Assembly (NCBI GenBank): GCA_016207805.1
Contig: JACQZO010000010.1
Location: 1 to 40,601, forward strand
DNA from: Candidatus Abawacabacteria bacterium
Lineage (GTDB): Bacteria > Patescibacteriota > Gracilibacteria > RBG-16-42-10
Direction: 5' to 3'
Length of the DNA stretch: 40,601 nt
The notes under the pieces were generated by a model. It was not told where the DNA came from, made no database searches, and was given only the letters and a program-made list of their open reading frames with translations. The position numbers were made by a program, and so were the translations under genes. Within the stretch, counting starts at the first letter, position 1. Each line of letters begins with the position of its first letter. Of the stretch, positions 26,321 to 33,840 are shown piece by piece.

Positions 26321-26677
26321 TTAGTGATGATAAAAAATGGATTGCAAAGAAACTTTACGAGTTTTTGCTTGTAACCATCGCTCCTCAGCCAAGAGATCTT
26401 GAGAACACATTGCTTCAAGGTCGGTACGGGAAAGAAAGTTGTCAGGTTGGGCCAAAATAAATTCAATTGCGGTTAACTCTTGAGGACTACGCAAGCGATC
26501 ATTATCATCATCAGTCTGCATATACACCTTTTCATTAAGTAAGGCAGTGATAGGCAACTTTGCCAATTCTTCTGCGGAAAAAGTTAAATCAATTGCATGC
26601 TCGAGAAGGTAGTTTACAAGCTGCCTTTTGCTTACTTTAGATTTTTCCCGCATTGATTTTGCGGTGGGGACTGGCAT
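26321..26677 (-). CDS. Small uncharacterised protein, first gene of the helical unit
   Basis: A 118-residue protein with a basic N-terminus (MREKSKVSKRQ) and a helical body; no known motif seen. A frame extending to GTG 26711-26713 overlaps the extended -10 at 26704-26712 and would start before the predicted transcript, so I place the start at ATG 26675-26677 (MPVPTAKS). ATG 26653 is another possibility. It leads the four-gene unit 26677-22141. The basic head could bind nucleic acid, but that is speculation. Confidence 0.65.
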   Translation of the reverse strand: MPVPTAKSMREKSKVSKRQLVNYLLEHAIDLTFSAEELAKLPITALLNEKVYMQTDDDNDRLRSPQELTAIEFILAQPDNFLSRTDLEAMCSQDLLAEERWLQAKTRKVSLQSIFYHH

Positions 26678-26703
26678 GGGGGGATTTGTTTTGGTTTCTA
26701 GAA

Positions 26704-26712
26704 ATTGTAACA
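26704..26712 (-). promoter_or_regulatory. Extended -10 promoter, TGTTACAAT
   Basis: The minus strand reads TGTGTTACAAT, nearly the same as before the genes at 10002 and 22023. It ends 26 bp before the proposed start at 26677. Confidence 0.6.
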
Positions 26713-26764
26713 CAAAGTAGCATGAAGTGGGAAGTTTTTAAGGGTGGACGAGGCACGAGATCAT

Positions 26765-26921
26765 AAAGACGAAGACCAAGACAAAGACGAAGACAGGAAA
26801 AAAACTAGAAAAAGTTAGAAAGTTTTGCTCATCGAAATGAAGAAGACTTGCGACCATAACAAGAAGTGTGCTGCTCAAAGTTAATCTCTCGTCTTCCGTC
26901 TTAGTCTTCGTCTTTGTCTTC
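26765..26921. repeat. Inverted hexamer arrays between divergent genes
   Basis: Five 6-bp units of the form NAAGAC/NNAGAC (26765-26794) and five of GTCTTN (26891-26921) face each other. AAGACAAAGACGAAGAC (26778-26794) pairs perfectly with GTCTTCGTCTTTGTCTT (26904-26920), a 17-bp stem with a 109-base A-rich loop. No gene lies in the loop. The structure sits between the divergent promoters of the helical unit and the SPFH gene. Confidence 0.8.
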
Positions 26922-26969
26922 CATGATCTTGTTCTTTGTTCTAAAAGGTTCTTGAGATATTTTCACCAA

Positions 26970-26999
26970 TTGCCAATTGTTGGGTACTACCTATATAGT
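26970..26999 (+). promoter_or_regulatory. Candidate promoter of the SPFH gene
   Basis: TTGCCA (26970-26975), 18-bp spacer, TATAGT (26994-26999), ending 24 bp before ATG 27024. Four and five of six bases match consensus. Confidence 0.5.
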
Positions 27000-27023
27000 G
27001 CCTCTGATCTAAAAATCTCTCTT

Positions 27024-27854
27024 ATGAAATCAAAGTTAACTGCTATTACTGTTGCAGTGATAGTCATTGTTCTGATCATCCTTGATGGTTTTGTCTTGGT
27101 CAACGCTGGTGAAGTGGGAGTGATATTTGATCGTGGTCGGGGAATATTACCGAATGCTATGGATGCCGGTATTCATCTGAAAATTCCTTTTTGGCAAACA
27201 GTGACTCATTATACTATTCGCACTCAGGCTTATACTATGAGTGTCGGTGAGGAGTATAGCGGGGATTATCCAATTGAAGCGCGGTCTCGTGATGGTCAAT
27301 CAGTCAGGATAGATGCTACTGTTCTTTATCATATTACTGCAGTAGACGCGCCAGTAATTAAAACTACCCTTGGTTCCGAAGATGATTACAAAAATGTAGT
27401 TGTTACTCCGAAGGCTCGGTCTATTTTACGTGAAGTAGTAGCTCGTTATGATGCTTTGGATTTGGTGTCGGAAAAGCGTACAGAAATCGTGAGTGCGATG
27501 AATGCGGCGCTGGGTAGTAGTTTGGCAGAAAATAAAGTAACTTTGGATGAAGTAGTATTACGAGACATTAACTTTTCTCCAGATTTTGCAAAAGCAATTG
27601 AAGAAAAACAAATCGCTTTTCAAAGAATCAAGACGGCAGAATACCAAAAGCAAGAAGCTGAACAATTGAAGCAGAAGAAGATTATTGAGGCACAGGCTGA
27701 GGCGGAAGCGATTAAGCTGAAGGGAGAAACGTTACGAGCTAATCCTGCAGTTATTCAATTTGAATTTGTGCAGAAAATGGCACCACAAATTAATTGGGGA
27801 ATATTGCCATCTGGAGCTTTGCCCTTGATCGATTTGAAATCGTTAACCCAATAG
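27024..27854 (+). CDS. SPFH/prohibitin-family membrane protein
   Basis: A 276-residue protein with an N-terminal membrane anchor (about 5-26) followed directly by an SPFH/prohibitin domain (NAGEVGVIFDRGRGILPNAMDAGIHLKIPFW, in shorter segments; then SRDGQSVRIDATVLYHI). A charged coiled coil follows (about 200-245, EKQIAFQRIKTAEYQKQEAEQLKQ in parts) and a Pro-containing end. Family members form large membrane rings that hold proteases or organise membrane domains. The start at ATG 27024 (MKSKLTAIT) places the anchor at the N-terminus; a frame reaching 26868 overlaps the hexamer hairpin and is rejected. Single-gene unit. Confidence 0.92.
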   Translation: MKSKLTAITVAVIVIVLIILDGFVLVNAGEVGVIFDRGRGILPNAMDAGIHLKIPFWQTVTHYTIRTQAYTMSVGEEYSGDYPIEARSRDGQSVRIDATVLYHITAVDAPVIKTTLGSEDDYKNVVVTPKARSILREVVARYDALDLVSEKRTEIVSAMNAALGSSLAENKVTLDEVVLRDINFSPDFAKAIEEKQIAFQRIKTAEYQKQEAEQLKQKKIIEAQAEAEAIKLKGETLRANPAVIQFEFVQKMAPQINWGILPSGALPLIDLKSLTQ

Positions 27855-27889
27855 CAGAGATTAAGGACAAAAAACTGTAAAGCTCAAAA

Positions 27890-28705
27890 CTATCTTAGTC
27901 CACAGCTAATACATATGGGCTTTACTAATTCACAAGAGCGACGGTCTCTAGTTCCTGGCGCAAAAGCATAGCAAATAAGGCCATGCAATCTACCGGTACA
28001 CTCACGTCTAATATCAGGGTTATTGCATAGGCTGCGATTGGTATTCTCTACCGCTTCAGCAGCTAATCGCAAAGGGTCTGTCTGCAATAAGCTGGCTCTA
28101 CGCAATGTCTGGCGAGCCTCCTCAGTGCGAGCTGTTTCTAGTTGTTGTAAACAAGTGTCAATGGCTGAAACATTGGCTGTTGCAGCGGTCTCAATTTTTC
28201 GTATTTTATCAGTCAAGGCAATGCAAGTGGGATGCGATACTTGTAATTGTCTAATTCTAGCATGCACACCGGCAAAGTACCCTCTGCCGTGCCGCACTAC
28301 TCTCATTGTGTCGAGGGCGTTTTCTTGATCATTCAAAGATAGTCGACAAGCAACCGGTAAAGGGTGGGCACTAGTAGCACCCGGTAGTCTTAAATGGAGA
28401 TTATACCTTGTTACTCTCATTTGCCATTGCCGCATCCGTGCCTCCTCAAGGGCCAATTCTTGCGCTAAGATATGAGTAGCGATCCTTGCTAATGCAGCAT
28501 TTTTCTTACTGAGTGCTTGGTGTGCTAGACCTAATCCGCCTATTGGTACGAAAGCAGCGGCAATAACCGCCGCTAGAGCCCAACGATTCCGTCTGTTGTT
28601 GGCTAAGGAGGTAGCTTCTAGCGTCGCTATCTCATTATGCAAGGCAGTTTCAATAGGTGTATATATGCCTGCACGAAAATGTTCAGTAATTTGACTCTTA
28701 TCCAT
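27890..28705 (-). CDS. Uncharacterised one-TM protein with Cys-rich C-terminus
   Basis: A 271-residue protein with a soluble N-terminal helix (1-40), one membrane segment at about 42-62 (WALAAVIAAAFVPIGGLGLA) and a long helical, Arg-rich region. The last 45 residues hold seven cysteines (CNNPDIRREC, LICYAF, RRSCELVKPICISC). No signal peptide or known domain. The Cys-rich end may bind metal or, if outside, form disulfides. It converges with the SPFH gene (35-bp gap). Function unknown. Confidence 0.7.
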   Translation of the reverse strand: MDKSQITEHFRAGIYTPIETALHNEIATLEATSLANNRRNRWALAAVIAAAFVPIGGLGLAHQALSKKNAALARIATHILAQELALEEARMRQWQMRVTRYNLHLRLPGATSAHPLPVACRLSLNDQENALDTMRVVRHGRGYFAGVHARIRQLQVSHPTCIALTDKIRKIETAATANVSAIDTCLQQLETARTEEARQTLRRASLLQTDPLRLAAEAVENTNRSLCNNPDIRRECTGRLHGLICYAFAPGTRDRRSCELVKPICISCGLR

Positions 28706-28772
28706 AGAATATAAACAAGATAAGTGATTCTAGTTTCTTGGTTTTATTTCGTCAATGTCGGGCAGAGCATAC

Positions 28773-29516
28773 TTATGCCACTTTAGTCTTTGCTTTGAAA
28801 CCCTGACGTTCAATTTTTTTTGCTAGCTTCTTATCACCAGACTCAATTATTTTGCCTTTACTTAATATATGGACAAAATCAGGAACAATATGATGGAGAA
28901 AACGAGCATAATGAGTGATGACTAATACTCCAATCTTTTGTTCTTTTTTTAACAAATTAACTGCCTTACCGATAGTCTTGAGGGCATCTACATCTAAGCC
29001 TGAATCTGTTTCATCGAGGATAACATACTTAGGTTCTAGTATTAGCATCTGTAGTATTTCCATTTTTTTCTTTTCTCCCCCAGAGAAGCCAACATTGAGT
29101 GGTCTTTGGGCAAAGCTATCATCAAGATGTAACACTTTCATCTTTTTTTGTAATAAACGAAAAAAGTCGAGTGAGCTAATCTTTTCGCCCTTAATAGTTT
29201 GCCAAGCATTGCGTAAAAAATTGTTCACAGTAATGCCAGCAATTTCGGCTGGATATTGCATGGAAAGAAAAAGCCCAGTCTTGGCTTTTTCATCAGGAGG
29301 TAGTTTAGTGATATCCTGACCATTCAATACTACTTTTCCTTTAGTGATTTGATATTTGGGATGCCCCATCAAAGTATTAGCTAAAGTACTCTTTCCTGAA
29401 CCATTTGGTCCCATGAGTGCATGCACAGTACCAGGCTTAATACTTAAATTGAGATTTTTAAGAATAGATTTGCCATCCACAGCAACTGAGAGAGATTTGA
29501 TGATAAGAGCAAGCAT
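28773..29516 (-). CDS. sufC: SufC, ABC-type ATPase of Fe-S cluster assembly
   Basis: A 247-residue soluble ABC ATPase that energises the SufBCD scaffold. Walker A GPNGSGKST is at 36-44. The signature is the Suf variant FSGGEKKKMEILQM, followed by Walker B KYVILDETDSGLD and the switch His in VITHYARFL. Length and motifs are normal. It is the last gene of the suf operon here, while many suf operons start with sufC or place it next to sufB and sufD. A GTAATT heptad array ends 3 bp before its ATG, and no Shine-Dalgarno sequence is present. Confidence 0.97.
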   Translation of the reverse strand: MLALIIKSLSVAVDGKSILKNLNLSIKPGTVHALMGPNGSGKSTLANTLMGHPKYQITKGKVVLNGQDITKLPPDEKAKTGLFLSMQYPAEIAGITVNNFLRNAWQTIKGEKISSLDFFRLLQKKMKVLHLDDSFAQRPLNVGFSGGEKKKMEILQMLILEPKYVILDETDSGLDVDALKTIGKAVNLLKKEQKIGVLVITHYARFLHHIVPDFVHILSKGKIIESGDKKLAKKIERQGFKAKTKVA

Positions 29517-29519
29517 GAC

Positions 29520-29550
29520 AATTACTAATTACAAATTACGAATTACAAAT
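29520..29550 (-). repeat. Heptad tandem array, GTAATTN family, upstream of sufC
   Basis: Four 7-bp units (plus strand AATTACT, AATTACA, AATTACG, AATTACA, then AATG). Gene-strand border CATTTGTAATT. It fills most of the 55-bp sufU-sufC gap. Confidence 0.88.
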
Positions 29551-29571
29551 GAAGGGAAAAGGATAAAGGGA

Positions 29572-30024
29572 TTAGGCCCGTGACATGATCTCTTTGCTCT
29601 TTGCTCTTTGCTCTTTGCTCTGAACCAGTCCTTTCTGCACCGTACGTAATGACAATAAAGCACATTTCATCCTTACAATACCAATAGGAATGCCCAGCAT
29701 TTTTAAAATATCTTCTTTTTTTATTTGCGCTACTTCTTTTACTGTCTTTCCTTGAATCATTTCAGTAAACATGGACATTGAAGCCTGGCTAATCGCGCAG
29801 CCATGACCATCAAAACGAATATCTTTTATTTTCTGCTTAGCATCAAACAAAATATACACGGTTATTTCATCACCACATAAAGGATTTAACTCTCTATGTT
29901 TAATATCATACTCAAGCAATGTCCCCGCATTCTTAGGTTCACGGTAATGATCGAGGATATTTTCTCGATATATTTCCTGTTCAGGAGTCAGTGCCTGATT
30001 GGTGATTTCTTGGTGGAGAGACAT
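29572..30024 (-). CDS. sufU: SufU-type Fe-S scaffold / sulfur-transfer protein
   Basis: A 150-residue IscU/SufU-fold protein that accepts sulfur from SufS. The ligand set is present: Cys50 and Asp52 (NPLCGD), Cys76 (GHGCAISQAS) and Cys121 (RMKCALL). The motif wording is SufU-like. However, the Cys76-Cys121 interval (44 residues between) is the IscU length, so the roughly 18-21-residue insertion typical of SufU is absent. The tail SKEQRAKSKE is translated from four copies of an AGAGCAA heptad and looks like an acquired extension; the conserved fold ends near residue 133. No SufE is seen, consistent with SufU serving as the SufS partner. Confidence 0.93.
   Translation of the reverse strand: MSLHQEITNQALTPEQEIYRENILDHYREPKNAGTLLEYDIKHRELNPLCGDEITVYILFDAKQKIKDIRFDGHGCAISQASMSMFTEMIQGKTVKEVAQIKKEDILKMLGIPIGIVRMKCALLSLRTVQKGLVQSKEQRAKSKEIMSRA
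29590..29621 (-). repeat. Coding heptad array (CTCTTTG x4) in the sufU 3' end
   Basis: Four perfect 7-bp units plus a partial fifth, lying inside the open frame of sufU. Because 7 is not a multiple of 3, the unit is read in successive frames, giving SKEQRAKSKE. Confidence 0.92.
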
Positions 30025-30030
30025 GCGTAT

Positions 30031-30065
30031 AATTGCGGATTACGAATTACTAATTACTAATTGCG
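30031..30065 (-). repeat. Heptad tandem array, GTAATTN family, upstream of sufU
   Basis: Five 7-bp units on the plus strand: AATTGCG, GATTACG, AATTACT, AATTACT, AATTGCG. It ends 6 bp before the sufU ATG. The border is more diverged than in the other copies (CGCAATT in place of the CATTYGTAATT start). Confidence 0.85.
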
Positions 30066-30091
30066 AGTGTACGGGATGAGGTAGACCTATC

Positions 30092-31306
30092 CTAGGCCTT
30101 CATGGTTGTTATGACTTTCTTGAGGCCCATAATTAAGGCGTCAATATCTTCGGCGGTATTGTAGAAATATAGGCTAGCTCTGATGCTATTCTTAATACCC
30201 AATTTATGCAAAAGCGGCTGAGCGCAGTGATGGCCAGCGCGTACAGCAATATTATTCATAGCCAAAATATGAGCAGCATCATGACTATGCACAGTATTTA
30301 TGTTGAAAGAAATTACACCCGTGCGATTTACTGTGCCGCTTGGTCCATGAACAATTACTGCTTCTAATTGGCGCAATTTCTGTAAAGTATATTTTACCAA
30401 TTCTTGTTCGTGTTCCTGAACACCCTGCCAGTCTAGCGATTGCAAGAAGTCGATAGTAGCCCCAAAGCCAATCACGCCAGCGATATTGGCTGTTCCTGCT
30501 TCGAAACGTTCCGGCGCTTCAGCAAAGGTGGTGTCTGTATAAGTAACTTCATGAATCATATGGCCGCCATATTCGAAAGGTGGTAATTGATTTAATAACT
30601 CCTTTTTCCCATACAATATGCCAATGCCTGTGGGGCCGAACATTTTATGGGCAGAAAAAACGACAAAGTCAGCGTTCAATGCCCGCACATCAATTCGTTG
30701 ATGTGGAATACTTTGGCAAGCATCTACTACTACCACAGCACCTACATTGTGAGCATGCTGAATAATTTGCTCGAGAGGAGTGATGGTACCTAAGACATTG
30801 GAAGCATGAGAACATGCTACTACTTTAGTTTTTTTAGTGATAATAGTTCCCATGTCTGTAAGATCTAGAAGGCCATCAGCATTAATGGGAATGTATTGCA
30901 AAACCAACTGATACCTCTTAGCCAATACTTGCCAGGGAACCAAATTGCTATGATGTTCTATTTCGGTGATGACAATTTCATCTCCATGCTGTAATGATGT
31001 TGTTAACCCATTGGCTACCAAATTGAGTGCATGAGTGGCTCCACGAGTAAAAATGATTTCTTCAGGGGCAGCATTGATATAATTTGCTACTTTTTCTCGA
31101 CTGTCTTCATACTTGCTGGTTGCTTTTTCACTGCTCTCATAAATACCCCGATGCGTATTCGCTCGGTAATTTTGATAATAATCATTCATGGCCGTTAGTA
31201 CCGAGTCTGGGGTCTGTGATGTGGCAGCATTATCTAAGTACACCAGGTTGGGCTGATTTTTGAAAATGGAGAAGTGTTTTTTGAAAGCTTGTGGAGAAAA
31301 AGGCAT
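30092..31306 (-). CDS. sufS: SufS cysteine desulfurase
   Basis: A 404-residue PLP enzyme that removes sulfur from cysteine for Fe-S assembly. The PLP lysine is Lys221 (FSAHKMFGPTGIG), with the ring-stacking His in TEIEHHSN (118-119) and DACQSIPH as the Asp/Gln site. The catalytic Cys361 is in RAGHHCAQP, the group II (SufS/CsdA) form. Length is normal. It lies between sufD and sufU with heptad arrays in both gaps. SufU (next gene) should accept the persulfide. Confidence 0.97.
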   Translation of the reverse strand: MPFSPQAFKKHFSIFKNQPNLVYLDNAATSQTPDSVLTAMNDYYQNYRANTHRGIYESSEKATSKYEDSREKVANYINAAPEEIIFTRGATHALNLVANGLTTSLQHGDEIVITEIEHHSNLVPWQVLAKRYQLVLQYIPINADGLLDLTDMGTIITKKTKVVACSHASNVLGTITPLEQIIQHAHNVGAVVVVDACQSIPHQRIDVRALNADFVVFSAHKMFGPTGIGILYGKKELLNQLPPFEYGGHMIHEVTYTDTTFAEAPERFEAGTANIAGVIGFGATIDFLQSLDWQGVQEHEQELVKYTLQKLRQLEAVIVHGPSGTVNRTGVISFNINTVHSHDAAHILAMNNIAVRAGHHCAQPLLHKLGIKNSIRASLYFYNTAEDIDALIMGLKKVITTMKA

Positions 31307-31310
31307 GTGA

Positions 31311-31341
31311 GAATTACGAGTTACGAATTACTAATTACGAA
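31311..31341 (-). repeat. Heptad tandem array, GTAATTN family, upstream of sufS
   Basis: Four 7-bp units (plus strand GAATTAC, GAGTTAC, GAATTAC, TAATTAC, then GAATG) ending 4 bp before the sufS ATG. Gene-strand border CATTCGTAATT. Confidence 0.88.
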
Positions 31342-31357
31342 TGTGTAAAGAAAGGAA

Positions 31358-32416
31358 TTATAAATGAAGAGGCGAGGTGTAGTCATGAATTAGGGCACAA
31401 AGCGCCAGGTTGGAGAAGTATTTTAGGACATCGCTGTAAAATCCTTGTACGATGAGACTTTCCGCTTGCTCATAAGAAAAGCCTCGTGATTGTAAATAGA
31501 ATAATTGCTCCTGGTCTAGATTACTCATACTAGCACTGTGGCTGCAACTAACTGAATCATTAGTAATATCCAACATGGGAATGGCATCAATCCTGGCTTG
31601 GGGACTAAGGAGTAATGTTTGTTCTTTTTGTTGACCAGATACCTTGTCAGCATCTTCTGTAATTTTGATCATACTGCGATAAACAGTATGTGATCTATCT
31701 CTAAGAATTACTTTGCTCAGCATTTCTGAAGTGGAACCAGCTCCTTCATGGTGCATGCCCACAAAAAGATCGTGTTTACTTTCTCTTGAGCCAAAATCAA
31801 TATGCCCTTGGAATGCAGCGCTTTCGGCTCCCGCTAATTGAGTAGTGACATGAGACTGAACTAGGTCAGCATTGCGAATTAGTTCCAAGCCAGAATATTG
31901 AGCTTTTGTCTGGATAATATTGTGTTGATAATAGTGATAGGGTTGGGGGTATTGAGGAGTGAGGTGAACCAAACTTAACTTGGCATTGGCTTCACATATG
32001 GTATGTACCAATAGCTGACTAGTAGCTTGCGTATGTTTGATAATGATATGGACATCACTGGATGCTTCCACCAAGATACAAACACAGCCGATGCTAAAGC
32101 CCGCGAATCCATCTATATCGACAGTGTAGGCATCAGCAGCTTTGGTGTTTGCGGGAACATGGATCAGAATTGCAGATTCTTTCACTTTGGCCAAAATTCC
32201 CTTAGGTATGATGGTAGCAGCAAAAGCAGTATTTAAATCAAATAAAACATTGAATTTTTTTCCCGCTTTTATTAAGGGAATACTCTGTATCGTAGTTTTA
32301 CTAGCAATATGATAAGTAGCTGCAGAAAAGTGATCATCACTGATCGCTGGTAGCAAAGCAAAAATGCCTAATCCATATTGTTGCTTCTTAATCTGTTTGC
32401 TTAATTCTTTGTCCAT
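31358..32416 (-). CDS. sufD: SufD, Fe-S assembly scaffold subunit
   Basis: A 352-residue SufB/SufD-family protein, partner of SufB and SufC in the scaffold. The C-terminal beta-helix core includes the family ending CSHSASMSNLDQEQLFYL, then QSRGFSYEQAESLIVQGF; the His of CSHSAS matches the conserved SufD cluster-assembly histidine. The N-terminus is diverged and shorter than in Escherichia coli SufD (about 420). SufD rather than a second SufB is assigned by size and by that signature. The start lies 3 bp after the sufB stop, so the two are tightly coupled. Confidence 0.93.
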   Translation of the reverse strand: MDKELSKQIKKQQYGLGIFALLPAISDDHFSAATYHIASKTTIQSIPLIKAGKKFNVLFDLNTAFAATIIPKGILAKVKESAILIHVPANTKAADAYTVDIDGFAGFSIGCVCILVEASSDVHIIIKHTQATSQLLVHTICEANAKLSLVHLTPQYPQPYHYYQHNIIQTKAQYSGLELIRNADLVQSHVTTQLAGAESAAFQGHIDFGSRESKHDLFVGMHHEGAGSTSEMLSKVILRDRSHTVYRSMIKITEDADKVSGQQKEQTLLLSPQARIDAIPMLDITNDSVSCSHSASMSNLDQEQLFYLQSRGFSYEQAESLIVQGFYSDVLKYFSNLALCALIHDYTSPLHL

Positions 32417-32419
32417 ATA

Positions 32420-33829
32420 TTAGCCAACAGCTCCCTCCATCTCTAAAGCGATTAATTTGTTTAGCTCCACTGCATACTCCAAGGGTAGTGCTCGTACGAC
32501 AGGATCAATGAAGCCACTAACTATCATCTGAATTGCTTGTTCTTTGCTTATTCCTCGACTCATTAAATAGAAAATCTCATCGTCGCTGATTTTTCCCACA
32601 CTAGCTTCATGAGCAATGATCGCAGTGTCATTTTCCACTTTCATCACTGGGTATGTTCGTGAACTTGATGTTTTATCAAAAAGTAAGGCATCACAATGAA
32701 CACTTACTTTGGCATGATGGGCCCCAGGAGTAATGCGCACTTGGCCACGATAACTAGATATGCCGCCGCCTTTGCTAATGCTTTTGGCTCTAATAGTTGA
32801 AGTGGTATGGGGTGCGACATGAATCACTTTTGCGCCGGTATCTTGATCTTGTCCCGGGCCAGCAAAAGCAATACCCAGACTGTCAGAATGAGCACCTTCA
32901 CCGCGCAAGACACTACAAGGATAGAGCATGGTGACACCGCTGCCCAAATTACCATTAATCCATTCTACGGTAGCATTTTTATCTACTACTGCCCGTTTAG
33001 TGTTCAAATTGAATGTATTTTTACTCCAATTCTCAATACTGCTATAACGCATACGAGCGCCTTCATGAACATGAAGTTCCACACAGCCAGCATGCAATGC
33101 ACTGGCCTCAAAACGAGGGGCAGAGCAACCTTCGATATAATGAAGCTCAGCACCCTTATCAAGGATAATAAGTGTATGTTCAAATTGGCCACCAGCCTGG
33201 GCATTCATCCGGAAATATGCTTGTAAGGGGATAGATACTTTCACTTTTGGAGGGACATAAATAAAAGTGCCACCACTCCACACAGCCGCATGCAACATCA
33301 CAAACTTGTGATCATTGATGCCGACACAATCTGTCATGAAATATCTTTTTACTAATTCAGGATATTTGTGAACTGCAGTATCCATGTTTTCGAATATCAC
33401 ACCTTTTTCTTCCCATTCCTTTTTGAGATTGTGATAGACCACATCGCTGTCATACTGTGCTCCGACACCGGCCAAGGCTTTTCTTTCAGCTTCAGGGATA
33501 CCAAGCTTTTCGAAAGTATTACGAATATTCTCAGGAACTTCTTCCCAAATCTTTTTTTCTTCAGTATCAGGACGGACAAAATAAACAATTTGGTCTAGAT
33601 CCAGCTTGGCCAAACTAGGACCAAAGCTGGGCATCGGTGTCTCAACAAAAAGCTGATAAGCAGCGAGCCGCTTTTTGAGCAGCCATTCCGGTTCATTTTT
33701 TTGCTTAGATATCTCACGCACTACCGCTTCAGTTAAACCTTTACCTGAAGCATATTTATTATGCCCTTTGTCAGCATGATCATAGCGGGAGCGATCGATA
33801 GTGATGTCAGAAATGCTTTTGGGACTCAT
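32420..33829 (-). CDS. sufB: SufB, Fe-S assembly scaffold subunit
   Basis: A 469-residue SufB, the main site of nascent cluster assembly in SufBCD. Family segments are PEWLLKKRLAAYQLF, TDCVGINDHKFVMLHAAVWSGG (in parts), FEHTLIILDKGAELHYIEGC and NTKRAVVDKNATVEWING. The cysteine of KVSVHCDALLF (about 379) matches the conserved SufB catalytic Cys, followed by AIIAHEASVGKISDDEIFYL. Length is normal. It starts 11 bp after the arsR-type gene and is the first structural gene of the operon. Confidence 0.97.
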   Translation of the reverse strand: MSPKSISDITIDRSRYDHADKGHNKYASGKGLTEAVVREISKQKNEPEWLLKKRLAAYQLFVETPMPSFGPSLAKLDLDQIVYFVRPDTEEKKIWEEVPENIRNTFEKLGIPEAERKALAGVGAQYDSDVVYHNLKKEWEEKGVIFENMDTAVHKYPELVKRYFMTDCVGINDHKFVMLHAAVWSGGTFIYVPPKVKVSIPLQAYFRMNAQAGGQFEHTLIILDKGAELHYIEGCSAPRFEASALHAGCVELHVHEGARMRYSSIENWSKNTFNLNTKRAVVDKNATVEWINGNLGSGVTMLYPCSVLRGEGAHSDSLGIAFAGPGQDQDTGAKVIHVAPHTTSTIRAKSISKGGGISSYRGQVRITPGAHHAKVSVHCDALLFDKTSSSRTYPVMKVENDTAIIAHEASVGKISDDEIFYLMSRGISKEQAIQMIVSGFIDPVVRALPLEYAVELNKLIALEMEGAVG

Positions 33830-33840
33830 AAGAATAAATT

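Noticed and set aside
26868..27023. N-terminal extension of the SPFH protein
   Set aside because: It would translate the right arm of the hexamer hairpin and place a second hydrophobic stretch ahead of the normal anchor; a promoter lies inside it.
29520..31341. CRISPR-like array in the suf operon
   Set aside because: The repeat unit is 7 bp with no spacers, and arrays are 30-35 bp long; no cas genes are present.
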